Below, piece by piece: positions 1-12,500 of a stretch of 64,000 nt of DNA. Under the pieces are notes generated by a model. That model was given only the letters and a program-made list of their open reading frames with translations, had not been told where the DNA came from and did not search any database. Position 1 is the stretch's first letter. Each line of letters starts with the position of its first letter. Source of the DNA: Pilatotrama ljubarskyi (taxonomy: Eukaryota; Basidiomycota; Agaricomycetes; Polyporales; Polyporaceae); contig MU277681.1 of NCBI GenBank assembly GCA_022385805.1, positions 382,160-446,159 of the forward strand, in the 5' to 3' direction. The translations under genes and the position numbers were made by a program.

Positions 1-1417
1 CCCACTGGGTACGCCATCTTCTCCGCTACCACGCTCCCTACTCTCAATGACAAGCCGGAACACACTATGGCTCCGACTGCTCCTCTCGTTCCAATCGGTG
101 CTTGCCGTGCGCCTGTTGCCCTCACCTCTCTGAAGGACTTCGTGGACTCCCTTGAGGCTCGTCACGACCTCCTCGCGGAGAGGGGTCAGGACGATGTTCG
201 CGCCGGTGCCTTGAATTTGAACAGGTTGGGAGACGGACGACGAGGGCGGTGCGAGGAGGTCGTGGATATTCTCGTTGTAGATCTCGAGGTATGAGCAGCG
301 CAGGAGATACTCGCGGTTCGGCGTGCGGCGGATGTATGCGAAGACATCTTTCATGGCTCGAGGGATGATACCCGGCTGATCTTCATCTCCGGACTACGCA
401 AGATCATTGATTTAGGATCACGAAATGCATGAAATGCGACCTACGAGCGTGAAGGTCTTGCCACTGGCGGTTTGACCATAGGCGAAGACGACGGCATTGT
501 AGCCGTCCATCGCTGCGCATACATGGCTTCGCGCAACGGCATTGTAGACCGGCTTGTTCTCGGAGCCAGTCAGTATCTCGTCGAAGCGGAAATCTTGCGG
601 TGGCGTAGCGGCGGATTTCGAATGTTGTTGTTGAAGTTTGATGGTCTTCGGGTGTGTTGCGGTCGTTACATCCCATGCAATGGGATTTTCAGTTGGTCGT
701 ATCCTGTCGGGAGGGGTCAGTACTTGCTAGGCTAACGGGCGCTTCCCGACTCATGTTGGAGTGTCATGGCGCATACATGTCGAGAGCTCGTCTCGCATCC
801 GGGCACGCATAGGCTAGCATACATTGAGATGGTATCCGGAGAGTGCATCTGTGTCTCTCCTTTCCTGTCTCTGTTCCTCCGCGTTTTGGCGAGGAAGGGG
901 GAAAGCCAGGATGAAGAGTTCTGTTTTGTGGAAAATAAACTCGCCTGATAGATACCAGGACTTTGTCCTCCTTGCCGTAGTCGGTGTTAAGCAGACTTTC
1001 ATTAATATCCGCAGAGACATCGCCCGGTTCGACGGTCTCGGAGTCAACGAGAGCCTCTTCCGGATCTATCCTGCTGACGTCCATCTCGCTCACATGCGGC
1101 ATCAAGAGAGGACTCTCCGTGCCCTTCCTAGGCGAGCTTGGAGTCTTCGGTCGGGAGCTCTCTCTGCTCTTGCTGCGATTACGATTCGGAGTTGGAGGGA
1201 CTGAAGCCAGCGTCGGCTTCGAGTTGACGCGGGAGCGGGACTCTGTCGAGAGCGCAGCCTTGTACTTCTTCGCCGAGCCGAGGACGCTGGGAGTGGTGGA
1301 GCGGGGAAGGCGAGTGAGGTCGTCGGAGGAATGAGTGGCGGAGAGGGGACGCTTGGGCGTGAAGGGGGCCGGGCGGACGAGTTTGCTCGTCGTCGCCGAC
1401 GACGTTGAGGACGACAT
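1..1417 (-). CDS. Kinesin-7-like (CENP-E/Kip2 type) motor protein, 5' part only
   Basis: N-terminal 375 residues of a kinesin motor, which moves along microtubules with ATP; the gene runs off the window at position 1. Exons by hand: 1417-945, 703-445 and 393-1, in frame throughout. A Ser/Thr/Pro-rich extension of about 150 residues precedes the motor core, which starts at KVLVSIRIRP (residue ~152). The P-loop GQTASGKT lies at 234-241 and switch I NERSSRSHS at 346-354; EIYNENIHDLL is also present. The GQTASGKTFT wording and the long disordered N-terminus fit kinesin-7 of fungi, but the subfamily is inferred because stalk and tail are outside the window. The first intron (944-704) begins with GC instead of GT (exon-intron AG/GCGAGT); skipping it is needed to give the IRIRP core. 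The start ATG is the one nearest the Ser-rich segment; an upstream in-frame ATG exists at about 1510. Confidence 0.9.
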
Positions 1418-2749
1418 CGCGTGACTTACAATGAGGAACAGCAGACTTGCGGGGACAGCTTGAGGGGGCTCGGTGCTTGTGCTTGAGGACAGGGAGATGA
1501 ACCGAGGCACGCTCGTTCGAACCTGGAATCAGAACCGTGGAAACACTCGCGTAGCGCGCAGATCACGTGAGCGCGTTGCCCCTCATACAAATTTCCGGCG
1601 TCTGCCGTCCTCCCTTTCCCCCTCCTCTCTCGCTCGCCTCCCTCTCTACCCTAATACGTAACCATGAGTTAGCGCCCCTGTGAGTAACCTCTCTACTTAT
1701 CACAGGCTTCCAACTCAGAGGGGTCAATGATACTCCAAAATTTGAATGAAGCCTGAACCGCGTCGACTCGTTCGATTGCGGCATTGACGACCATTTCGAG
1801 TGCTGAGACTTCCTCTGTTCGGTTTCATTGCCTCCGACCACGCGCTAACTCTTTCCGTCTGCAGGCAAGAGGTTGAAGTCGTGGGCCGGTCGAACCTGAC
1901 CTCAAGCACACGCTGCTGCGCGAGCGACACGGCTGGCCTTCCCGTCAACCCTACGCGTGCCGGAGATCTACACAACGTTATGAATAATATCCTGGCGCAG
2001 CAGCGAAGTCAATGAGGGCCATGTCGGATCTTACAGATGCAGCTCAGCTCAGGATGCGACCCATGACACATAGGCGAACGTCTGCCGCGCCCATGTTTGC
2101 GCATGCTGTGAGTACCCGTTTCCCACCTTCCGCATCCCCAGTCGATGGTGTCGATGATTTCCAAATATGAATGATTTAATGAGCCCAACCCGTCCCGACA
2201 CGCTCGGGATGGGCGTGACGACCCTTTGCTTGCTGAGACACCATCACTTCTCTGACTGTTTCCCATACTCATTGTCCTCCTCCCAGGTTTGCAAGCGGGC
2301 ATGCATCACCCCCAAAAGGTCGCAGAGGCATGGCAACGAGGTATAGCAGGTGTGGTGTGCGCAGCTTCAAACGCGAGGTCGTGGGGTAGTGCGCGTCATG
2401 GCTTGCGTGGCCGTTGGCCTCCCATATGCCTCGCGCAGTACATACTGCACGCAATGTTCATGGATAACCACCGACCACTGCGATTGAGCCGTGTAGTGTA
2501 TGTAGTACATGAATGCATAGCAATGCTGCAAACCGCCCAAGTCCGAATGTGTGACACTGCCGAAAATTTCGACGTTGTATCAGTCCATTGAAGTCCGCAT
2601 CCACACGAAAGCGTATTATATGCGATGCTAAGTCCGAGTCGTGAAGTCCATTATCCCATGGGATTTATCGTATGTGGTGTTAGTAAGTCAGTGAGTAGCG
2701 TATCGTGAGGAGCGTGTACAAGTCGTAAGCGACATCACGAAAGGGTCGT
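1418..2749. other. Intergenic, no gene seen
   Basis: Lies between the 5' side of the kinesin gene and the 3' end of the first Kre9/Knh1-like gene. Short open frames occur on both strands but show no recognizable domain and no convincing splice continuation. It contains GTTAGCGCCC at 1668-1677, a word also found upstream of the Nop12 gene, and a second GTTAGCGC core on the - strand near 1843-1850. Confidence 0.5.
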
Positions 2750-3314
2750 TTACTTGGTGATGGTGAACTCGTCGCTGTCGTTGCCCGAGTCACCAAACAC
2801 TGGGGCAGAAGTCAGATTGCGGTCATTGTATGCGTGAAAGCACGAGAGTACTTACAGACAATGGTGTAGTCGTGGCCCGGCTTGACGTCGGGGACCTTGA
2901 TCTCGACGCGGCCCTGCAGGATGTCGAAGCCCTGAGCCAGGGGATGCTCTGCATTCATGAAGTGAGTTCGAAGTGGGGAGCGTGCCAAAACGCCTGGGTA
3001 CATACCGTAATCAAGGATACCACCCTTGGCAAGTACAACCTTTCCGAGCTTGTTCGTAATGTTCACGGGCGCGTTGGAGGTGTCCCTGAAACGCAACGGC
3101 AAGTCAGAACACGCGCTACTCCATGCCAGGGGCGCACGATAGGTACTCACCAGGTGACGTTGTGGTGCTGGCCGACCTTCCAAACCGTACCAGCGTGCGG
3201 GTAGGTCACAGGAGGGACAAATACATCGCGCAACACCAGCGGCAGGGCAGAAGCCACCGCGAACAAGGCAAGGAGGAACGAGAAGACGGAGAACTGGCGG
3301 ATCATGGACATCAT
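2750..3314 (-). CDS. Kre9/Knh1-like N-terminal domain protein (paralog 1)
   Basis: Small secreted protein of 128 residues. Exons 3314-3151, 3085-3006, 2948-2856 and 2799-2750, frame closed by TAA. Residues 1 to about 23 are a signal peptide (MIRQFSVFSFLLALFAVASA region). The rest is one beta-sandwich domain of the family once called Ser-Thr-rich GPI-anchored membrane family (Pfam PF10342, Kre9/Knh1 N-terminal type): DVFVPPVTYPHAGTVW, then NVTWDTSNAP, then VPDVKPGHDYTIV, ending FGDSGNDSDEFTITK. Family members act in the cell wall or at the cell surface, in yeast in beta-1,6-glucan assembly; the role here is unknown. There is no Ser/Thr tail and no GPI signal, so it is probably soluble or wall-trapped. 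Two paralogs lie at 30.8 and 38.3 kb. A further ATG at 3305 is possible as start. Confidence 0.85.
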
Positions 3315-3467
3315 GGTCGTAAGCGTCTTCGTGACGAGTAGTGGTGCAAGAGGGGGGTACGAAAGGGAGGATGAAGAGGAGGAGCTCAGCGGGTTGTCCA
3401 AAGCTTTGAGGAACGAAAGCAATGAGGACGGGTCGCTGGAAAGCAGGACAGAGCCTCCCCAACAGCT

Positions 3468-3475
3468 CTATATAG
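3468..3475 (-). promoter_or_regulatory. TATA-like box of Kre9/Knh1-like paralog 1
   Basis: CTATATAG, a palindrome, lies about 155 bp upstream of the start codon at 3314. All three paralogs of this family in the window have a TATA-like element 80-160 bp before the ATG, which suggests strong or regulated expression. Confidence 0.5.
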
Positions 3476-5098
3476 GGGCGGCCCGAACCCTAACCCCGAT
3501 GTAGCCGGGCACGGGAATTGGGCCCCACTACGGGCGCTCCGCTGCGCTGTGAATGTTCTCGTCATGCTCCGAACGTCCGCTCCGAACCTGAGCGTGCTGC
3601 TGACATGCTGCACTCCGATCGACGTGTCCTCGAGTCTGCGTGCGGTCGAGACCTGCGTCCACTGAGGTAAAGGAGCAGCTGCGCGCCATGCTGCTACCCC
3701 GTGAGTAGGGATTAGCCCTGCCTATGCATCGCCGACGAAAGCCGAGAGGTCGAGTGGTGGTGCGCATCGCTCCTGAGGTCCTCCCAGAATCCGTCGCTGG
3801 GCGGACAGCGTCACAGACAAGTGTGATTTCGGAGCTGGAGGAAAATGCGAAAGTTGACAGGAATGGGGAGGGCGGGTGGCTGTACGGGTAAACGCACACC
3901 GTAGGTCGCGATTTGTCCGTCATGCAATTTGCTTGACCCTATCCGCCTTCCGCCTTGTCAGGCGATCAGTTTTGCCGCGTAATCGACGCACTACACGTCG
4001 TATAAGGCGGCCCAAAGATATCGTGCTATCGCGCAAGCCCTGCCGGACAGTATCAGCCGACGAACCAGAAGACGTTTGGTAACCTCGTGGTATATGACCT
4101 GGGGTAATGTCCTTCCGCTTCTGCATTCTGGCTACTCCACTTCAGACTTTTCCAGGAACGTCCCGCCCCTGTGCCGCAATGTTCAGCAGGGCCTTGATGA
4201 AGGGCACGAACGCGACTGGAGACTGCATTGATATGTACTTAGGATTGTATGCCATGATCATAGACTACTATCATCTTCATTTTCATCGAGCCCTGGCACC
4301 GACTCTCGTTCGCTCGAGTCGAACATATTGAAGTCGGCCTAATAGCCAGGAAGAAGGTCTTGTGAGCTCTGCACATTTCTATAACTCTCAACGACGTCAA
4401 CTTGGCATACGTGGAACATACAGCAGCTTCCATTCCGCACCACCCCACAGATCTCCCTCAGGCTTCATGCGGTAGCAGGCGGAGCCTCCGCAGCCTCACA
4501 GATGCATATTCATTTCCGCACGCAATGTCCTAATCGCCCAGTGGAGCTCCTCGCGGTAGAAGGTGGCTCGCACGACTTCACTTTCCGTCGCGGAGGACGG
4601 CTGCTGCTCCACTGGTAGGATGAGGCGGTAGGCGTGGTCACCATACTTGGCGAAGAGAGATGCCCGGACAGTTGCTGCAGGACGGTTCCCTCGACGTATG
4701 CTCAAGCGAGACGGGGTGATAAAAAGCTGTTACTTAGATGAGAGATGAGAAATTGTCGTCGAGCGTTCATGGTGCGTTGAGCCCCACGGTGACCGTCTGG
4801 AGGAAAGTCGAACGCGTTGCGCTGGACGCGAGCTGGTGACCGCGTCGCGCGTAGATTAGATTAGATTACCGCTGCTAACTGACCCGATTTAGTACAGTAG
4901 CTACTGAGTTAGCGCCCATTCACGCGCTTAGAAAATATCCTTAGCGCCCGGAAGCGCCCTAGCGATCGCGTTCGACGACTCTGGCTCTGGAGACTCTGCG
5001 CGGACCTTGACTTCCACACCAGCCTGAGGACCTAGGACACCGGACTGTAACTGCCCTGCTATACCCTTGTCTAGCGGTGTCTAAAAGCTTAGAGCGTC
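3476..5098. other. Intergenic, no confident gene
   Basis: Divergent spacer between Kre9/Knh1-like paralog 1 and the Nop12 gene. A 69-codon frame on the - strand at 4705-4496 is the only candidate small gene; it has no recognizable domain and could be chance. A short tandem of TAGAT units (about 4855-4868) and GTTAGCGCCC at 4908-4917, about 190 bp before the Nop12 ATG, are the only other features I can point to. Confidence 0.45.
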
Positions 5099-7255
5099 AT
5101 GAGTCTCTCTTCATTCCTTCTCCCAGCCGACAAAGGCAAAGTCAAGGAGATCGACAAGGGTCTCGACGACCTCTTCCGTTCCAGCACGGTTGTGAGTGAT
5201 CCTCCTGCCTCGTGGATGCATCGCGAATCACTAAGTGTGACTGACCGCACAGGTCGCTCCTGCACGACCTACTGTTACTGCCACCCCTGCCCCAGCTGCC
5301 AGTACTACACCGGCCGCGTCGTTTGAGAAGAAACGAAAGGCGACGGAGCAGACGCCTAACGGAAAGGCCAAACGGTCAAAGCCTGACGCTACAAGTCAGT
5401 CTTACGTGTCCGGGGTTGTCTGGTGAACGAGGCAACTGATCACTTGTTATAGCTACGCCCTCTTCATCCAAGTCCCTAGCAAAAACAGGGAAGAAGGCCA
5501 AGAAACCGGTTGAGAGCAGCAGCGAGAGCGAAGAGGACGAGGATGCAAAACTACAGGAACGCATGCAAAAGAAGGGCAAGTCGGCCAAGAAGGCGGACGC
5601 TGAAGAAGCCGAGAGCAGCTCCAGCAGCGACTCAGACTCGGATGATGAGGGCGACCCGTCGAAGCTGGTGCACGAGTCTCTGCTGAAGGGAGGGCAATCC
5701 AAAGGCCAGTCCAGGAATGGCAAGACGAAGTACGTTCCGGAAGAAGAAAGTCCAGAACAGCGCGACGCGCGAACTGTTTTCGTGGGCAACGTCGCGGTGG
5801 AGGTCACCAAGTCAAGGGTGAGCACGATGTCTGACTCTTCATCTACAAGCCAACTGAAGATCGTCTACAGCCGACTCAGAAACAGTTCAAGCGCCACCTC
5901 CTCTCCTTCGTCCCCTCTGCCAAGATCGAGTCCATCCGCTTCCGTTCCGTAGCGTTCAAGAAGCCCACCGCCGAGCTCACCCACGACGACGACGGCAAGC
6001 CCAAGAAAACGCGCGCGCACGACCGCGAGCGCGCCGCCACCTGGCGCGCAGACCAGAACAACGACGACCCTGACGCAGAGGCAGACCCCAGAAAGAGCTA
6101 CCTCACCCCGAAGGAAAAGAAGCGCATCGCGTTCATCAAGCACGAGATCCACGAGAACATCGACTCGGTCAACGCGTACGTCGTCTTCGCGCATGCGCCC
6201 CCCGCGGAGAACCGCCCGGCGAACCTGCCCCCGCCTCCCCCGGTGATGAATCCCTACGAAGCCGCGGCGGAGTGCGCCAAGCTGTGCGATGGAAGCGTCT
6301 TCCTCGGGCGTACGCTCCGCGTCGACGTCGTGAAGAAGGACGCGAGCCCTGGTGCTGGCCGGAGCGGGAGCGGGATGACTGGGGACCCGAAGGCTACGCT
6401 GTTTGTCGGGAACCTGGACTTTGCGAGCAAGGAGGAGGATCTGCGGGCGTTCTTCGAGAGCGTGGTCCGACAGGAGAGGGGAGAGCCCGGGGAAAGGGCG
6501 GAGGGCGAGAGCAGCGGCAGCGAAGAGGAGGACGAGGCTGAGGAGCGCGCACGGACGGGCGCGCAGAGGCCACGGACGTGGGTGAAGCGCGTGCGCATCA
6601 TCCGTGACCGCGACACGCAGCTTGGGAAGGGCTTTGCGTATGTACAGTTTGTGGTAAGTGCCTCTCCCTCTCGCGTCCTTGTTAGTCGAGATATAGTTGG
6701 CTGACGCACTCGGTGCAGGATCGCGAATGCGTGGACGAGATCCTCGCACTCGAAGAGGGCAAGCTCAAGTTCGCAAAGCGCAAGCTGCGCGTCCAGCGCT
6801 GCAAGACGCTTCCGGGCGGTCCCAAGCTCACCGCTGCCAAAGCCATCCGCGGCGCCGCCTCTTCCTCCAAATCCCGACCCGGCGCCCTTGCTTCCCAGGC
6901 CGGCCGGCCCAACGCCGGCTCCTCCTCATCCAGGCCCAAATCGTTCCCCCTCGTCCCAGCACGAGTACCGAAAGGCAACCCCGAGCTCGGGGCGAAGCTT
7001 GCGCACCTGCCGAAGGAGGAGCGCAAGCGCGCGAAGGCGACGGACCCGGACCGCGTCGCGCGCAGGCTGGCGAAAAAGCGCGCTAAGGCGCTCGCGGAGA
7101 AGGGCGTTAAGGCGCGCGGTGGGGAGAAAGAGCGGGAGAGGGTGCGAAAGCCGAGGAGCGAGAAGAACGCGGGCGGGAGGGAGAAGGAGAAGGGGAAGCC
7201 GAAGAAGAGGGTGAGGAGCGGCAAGGCGATGGCGAAGTTGAATACCAAGAAGTGA
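5099..7255 (+). CDS. NOP12: Nop12-like nucleolar RNA-binding protein
   Basis: Predicted 639-residue protein with two RNA recognition motifs, expected to act in the nucleolus in 25S rRNA maturation and 60S subunit assembly. Exons 5099-5191, 5253-5394, 5453-5817, 5871-6653 and 6719-7255; all frames join. Residues 1-180 are Lys/Ser/Glu-rich with an acidic SSSSSDSDSDDEGD stretch. RRM1 begins at RTVFVGN (about 185) and is split by a long insert. RRM2 begins at ATLFVGNLDF (about 375) and ends with the RNP1-type GKGFAYVQF (about 451-460), with an acidic insert between its strands. The C-terminus is strongly basic and low-complexity, ending KAMAKLNTKK. This is longer than yeast Nop12 (about 460 residues), mostly through the inserts. 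The order acidic N-terminus, RRM, RRM, basic tail supports Nop12 over other two-RRM proteins. Confidence 0.92.
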
Positions 7256-7436
7256 GGGAGGAGCCCTTGCTTGCTGTGGGAGTCGGACATGCGTAGGGTT
7301 GGGTCGTGAATTATTTGGATCGCGCTAATGATACAACAAGTGAGGTATACAAAACGAACAAGATCAGATGGTAGTAGGTAAGCCGGAAGACCGCAGGGTA
7401 GGAAGTGAGATGACGGGGAGGCTCTGAAATGCTCGT

Positions 7437-9160
7437 CTACTTTTTCTTGGCCTTCTTGCTGCCTCCCGCATCCTTCTTCTCCTTGTCGTCTGCCTGTTTA
7501 GCCTTGGTGATGAGGGTAAGTCGTTACGGAAGGATCAACATGCATACCTTCCGCTTGGTGCCCTTGCCCTTGCCCTTCTCCTCCGCCTTATCCTTTTTCG
7601 CTGGTGATGTCTTCGGCTTGACAGAGAAGAAGCCGTCCAGGCGACCTTGCTGCTTCGCATTCAGGAATTTGGCAAGTTTCTCGCCGCCTTTCCTTACACG
7701 CTCCTCACTGCAGAACGCCATCAGCGAGGTGCTGAATAAGTGCCCAACAACGCGGAACGCACTTGAATCCCTTCTCCTTGACGAGGAAGTCTACTAGGCC
7801 CTCAATGTCTGGGCTCTTCCACTCCAGCTGTCATACCAAGCGTGAGCACCAAAGCGCTTCGCGAGCTAGGAATAACGCACGTCGAGCTGGTCTGCCGGCG
7901 TCACGTCAGGTCTCTCGAAGATAGCCTTGGCCTCCTCCCAAGGCCACTCCTCGGGAATCTGGATACCGCCTTTCTTCTTCTTGCCTTCCTCCGCGGCCTC
8001 TTCCTTCTCCGCAACCCTGCACGATACAGCCATGAGCGATTTTCAGATGTACGAGGTGCGGAGGTAGGGTCACGCACTTCTCTCTCAGATGCTCCATGAC
8101 TTTCCCAAGGGTGCCGTGCTCGCGAATGAGCTTGAGCGCAGACTTCGGGCCGATGCCTTTGATTGGCTCGAGGTAGTCGCATCCGAGGAGAATGCAGAGC
8201 TCGATGAACTAGTCACGCACGTCAGCGCTGACGCATAAAGGTCCAGATATCGAGAGGTATACCTGTGACATGTTCATCTCGAGACCCTCGAGAGCTTTCT
8301 GCAGGTTGATCTCGTTAATGGGCGTTTTTCGGGCTTCGGAGAAGGTGAGGTGGCGAAGGAGTATCGGCGCGCCGAAGGTGAGGGTATCCATGTCTTCTGA
8401 ACCAGCGGCGTACACCTTGCCCCCGCGAGCAAGCTCTGCACATTGCGCTTCTGCTTCTGAAGGGGCCTGTCATGAACAGGTCACTGAGCATCCTGAGCGC
8501 ACGGCATTGTAGATGCATGCACGCACCACGACGAAGGGAATGCCCATGAGACCGAGGAGCTTGCGGCACTCCTCATTATGCTCTCGCGTCACCTTGACCG
8601 TTCTGCGCGAGAAGCGATCCAAGTCCTCCGCAGTGCCGGTCTCCTTCGCTTCCTCGCCCTCCTCCTTCGCCTCCTCTCGACGCTCGAAACGTTTCGACAG
8701 CTAGACGCGACATGAGACTCGGGAAATATAGCAGTGTAGCATTCCGATACTAACCACTCCTGCCTTCAGCTCTGGTGGCTTCCCGTCGAACACATACGCC
8801 GGCTTGATGCCATTCTCAACCATACGAATGGTTCGGTAGAAGAAACCCATCAAGTGACTGCAGTATTCGTTCACGTCTGTGCACCACGGAAGGAAGAAGA
8901 GTTGAGACGCACCTCGTTGTCTCTCCCGCGTCGTTCGTCAGCATCTCTCCATCCTTCTGGCGCACGGCGATAAGGAACTGATAGATGGACATGGACGCGT
9001 CAATTGCAACTTTTCGTCCAAAGAGGGTCTTGATCTCATGTTCCTGTTTGAACATGGGGTAAACTCCTGTTGCTCTGCGGGACGGCGACATTGCTGCGCT
9101 GACCTGGATTGCCCTGGGAGCGTGCTCGACGAGGAGAGCGGTGAGGCCTTTGATGCCCAT
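7437..9160 (-). CDS. FEN1: Flap endonuclease 1 (FEN1/Rad27)
   Basis: Structure-specific 5' nuclease that removes flaps during Okazaki fragment maturation and long-patch base excision repair in the nucleus. Predicted 405 residues (family usually 380-400). Ten exons: 9160-9104, 9043-8913, 8857-8755, 8700-8527, 8466-8263, 8208-8078, 8016-7881, 7827-7763, 7707-7548, 7493-7437; every junction keeps frame. N-terminal [10 protein letters not shown] is the classic start, and the initiator Met must be followed by Gly in this family. Metal-binding acidic residues are visible in [30 protein letters not shown] and [11 protein letters not shown]; the last also begins the helix-two-turn-helix. A PCNA-interacting box QGRLDGFF lies at residues 354-361, followed by a Lys-rich tail. 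Divergent from the YEATS gene across 366 bp that contain an MluI cell-cycle box. Confidence 0.97.
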
Positions 9161-9302
9161 GGTGGTTCTAGCAAATAGTTTGGATGCTCTCTTTCCAGGG
9201 TTATTCTGTGAGAACGGGTGAGTCCAGTGGACGCTGTGCTCGAGCGGGCGTGGCGGAGGCAGACTTGGACGCGGAGCGACGCGCCCAACACGCCAGCGCG
9301 TA

Positions 9303-9308
9303 ACGCGT
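9303..9308. promoter_or_regulatory. MluI cell-cycle box (MCB) in the FEN1/YEATS divergent promoter
   Basis: ACGCGT palindrome, 143 bp before the FEN1 ATG and about 220 bp before the YEATS ATG. In yeasts this is the MBF (Mbp1/Swi6) site that drives G1/S transcription, including replication genes. Several GCGCGT half-like words surround it. Binding in this species is inferred. Confidence 0.5.
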
Positions 9309-9526
9309 GACGTAGCGCGTTAGAGCGCGTCCGTCACGCTGGTCTGTGTCACGCTCCCGGCGCCTGCTCGATCCTCTGAGTCCGCCACTGCTGGGGAAAT
9401 CTTGCCTAGGCTTTCTACGACCCTTGCCTCTGCTACCGCCACATACAGTAAATCTAGGAGTCTCCCGGATAGTGACAACTTGCGAAAGTATTCTAGACCC
9501 ACCCTGTAACCCACCGCTCTTATTGC

Positions 9527-12500
9527 ATGGTCCGCTCTGGAGGACTGTCTTCGGACCTACAGCATGGCTTCAACACCGATGACAGACCGAGAAAACGGCA
9601 GAGGGTATCACAAGGTGTGTCCAGAGTGTTATGTGCGTCTTGACTACTAACTGACCACAGTAGACAAAAACACAAGTCACAGCCCCACTTTTCAGCAGAT
9701 CATCTTCGAGGAGATAGACCTCGAAGTAGCAATACGGCAGCGCATAGCTGAGACTGTGCAGTCTCGCATCACATGGGCGTTGCTCCTACAGGAGTCCCTC
9801 CAAAAGGGTGTCACTTCTCGTACGTCTCATAATGCAATCCCTCTGTTGCTCTACTAATCAATATTCAGGATCGGAAGAGTTCCGCTCTGCATCGCTGGAC
9901 GCCCTCGACGCTATAGAGGCTCCTTGCGACCTAATCTTCAACCGAGAGCTGAGACTGACCCCTCAGCCCCTCCGCCCCATAGCAAGTGCTGCTCCCTCGT
10001 CAAATCTTGCCCCCGCAGACGCTGCCGCGCCTCCTACCAGCTCCTTCTCCCGCTCCTCCCGCACGCGCGGCCTCCCCCGCGTGGCACCCGCGCCCCGCGA
10101 ACGCCTCCTCTACATCCGTAACACCGCAACAGACCCGCCAGAGGTCGCCAAGCTCGCCTGCCACGTCTGCTCGCGATCCGACTTCTCGAGCCTCCAGGGG
10201 CTGCTCAACCACTGCCGCCTCCGGCACCAGATCGAGTACGGCAGCCACGACGAGTGCGTGCAGAGCTGCGCCGTGCTCGTCCCGGAGAACGAGCGTGACT
10301 GGGTGGTCGCGTGTGGGATCGAGGTAGGCGGGGTGAGCTTGCCGAGTCTGAGGAGGCTGTTCGAGATCGCGGTTGGGGCGGGTGAGCGGGTCACTCTTCC
10401 GACAGGGAAGCCGCCCGGCCAGCCTCTCAAAACGGATCCCGTCCATCAAGAGACCGCAGCACCAGCGGCCGCACAGGAGGTGAAAGAGGAGCCACATCCA
10501 GAACCTCCTCACCCTAGCGCGCATGTCACCAAGACTCTGGGCTATCACGCCGACACTCCTGCGCTGGCTCCCTTCCTCGGCCGCGCTCCCAAGAAACGAT
10601 GCATTAATGTTCGCGCGAACGAAGATGACCCTGTAGACATCGAGGACACTGCGGGTGGCTCTGGGCTGCACCGCAAGCCTATGTGGCGGAAGCCATACGC
10701 GCATCGGAACGTTGCCCGAAAGGAGTTGGATGAAGTCGTCCCGCTCAGCGAATTGACTAGTAATGCCCCTGCAGAGCTTGTTGATGAATCTGGGAAGGAC
10801 AACAAACTTCATGAGCCCGAGGGCAAAGGAGAGGCTGCGCTGCAGATGCTCTCAGGAACGCGATTCCACATTAACGCACGCGTACAAGTGGCAGATTATA
10901 GCCTCTTCATCCCGCCAAGTACGTGCTCTGTCTGACATTCGCTGAGAGATTGCCTGTAGCTTGCCTTGGTTGCAGGTCGTCGTGCCGCTCACTTGCAGGA
11001 ACATACGCACAGATGGAGACTATCCGTCACCTCGCCCTCATATGTGAGTCGACCCCGTACATTGTTTACTCCGCTCTCCACTCACTTGCCCTATAGAGTC
11101 TACCCATCGCCTCTATCCTGCGCAAGTTGACTGTATCATGCATCACCGACCCGCCGCCTTCCACACTGACGGAACCCGTCACCATTTCTGAACCACCGTT
11201 CGTGGTGACGAACACTTCGGACAAACCGTTCCTCGCCCGGCTCACGTTCACGTGGGCGGGGACCATGAATCCGCCGACCGAGATTGAGCACTGGGTAGAG
11301 GTAAGCGTGTCTGCCTCGATTCCATGCACCTTGACGAGCTAACACATAATTCCTCCGCCAGCTTGATCCGATGCATTATGCGCAGCCTGTGTTGGGGGAC
11401 GAGCAGGTGTTCGACGTCGAGCTGGACCGCAGCACCGAGTTCTTGCCCGTTCGTGCTGGCGTCAAGGAGGCGTCGCTGGACGACATGCACGTCTCAGAGA
11501 CGGCTGCTGGAGTTACGAAAGCGGAGGAGGAGACGGAAGAAGGTGAAGCTGAGCCTGGTAGGGTCTCCCGTCCAATAGATGAGCCAAAATGTCTGCTCAC
11601 CTTTTGCTAGATTATTCAGTAAGACTACGCTCTTTGGTGCCGCAATTCCCCATGACCATGAAAGGTATACCTCGCGGACGCAATAGCCTATACGTGCGCA
11701 GGTTTCTCATCCCATGGTTACTAGGTGTCAAAGGCCGCTTCTCTTCTCGTCTGCCGTACACTCTTGTCGGTACACCAGCTCAACTGCGGAGCATGCACTA
11801 CGGTCGTCGCAAAGCCATCGAGGTAAGGCACGCCTCTATTCAGCGAGCGCAAGCGTATTCACAGCTTCTCCCGCTAGATGGGTCGGGCGCGTGCCTTGCG
11901 AGACGCATATTCCCAGGTCATCGCAGAACAACCAGACACGGATGCAGTACCTCTCACCACTGTGGACGTCTACCACTGGCTCGAAGACGAAGGTCTACTT
12001 CCCCGGTCCAGTCCCGCAGCGGCGCAGCTTGCGTGGCAGAAGCAGGCGAAATCTTCACGGAAGCAGCGTGGTGCGGGCGCGCTCGACGCCGACGCGTTCT
12101 GTCGCACATGTGGTCTTCACCGGGCGTATCACCCAAGCGTCGCGAACGAAGACACGAAGCCCCTGGTGGACATCAAGCCGTCAGCGCTCGGTGCGGCGCT
12201 GGAGCGGGGATTGTGCATGTCGTTCAATGGCGAAGGGGGAGAACCAACCCGGATGCCCATCTTCGACGCGCACGCTCTCCTGAAGTTTGCTCCGACAGAC
12301 GCCGCGACGCCGACTGCGGTGCCGTATGGACTGGGTCGCGCGATCTTCGCGGCACCTCCTCCTTCACGGGGCCAGACTCCTTCGCCTTCTCCCTCGGACC
12401 TTATCTCGGTGGCCGACCCTCAGCTCGTCGTTGCCATCCAACGGCTGACTGGGCTGCCTCAGCTTCACAACGCACCCGCCGACGATCCAGCGCGGGCCAC

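Noticed and set aside
3484..3496. Telomere-like CCCTAACCCC word
   Set aside because: Only about one and a half units, inside a gene promoter; no array.
4496..4705. 69-codon small gene on the - strand
   Set aside because: Kept only as a note: composition is plausible for coding, but there is no domain, promoter or conservation evidence available.
9564..9614. ATG at 9564 as start of the YEATS gene
   Set aside because: After removal of the clear intron 9615-9660 this frame reads TAG at once; the ATG at 9527 joins in frame with the rest.
11701..11724. Acceptor at 11,700 (GCGCAG) for exon 8 of the YEATS gene
   Set aside because: Gives an in-frame TAG eight codons later; the CTAG acceptor at 11,724 keeps frame into the conserved GRRKAIE segment.
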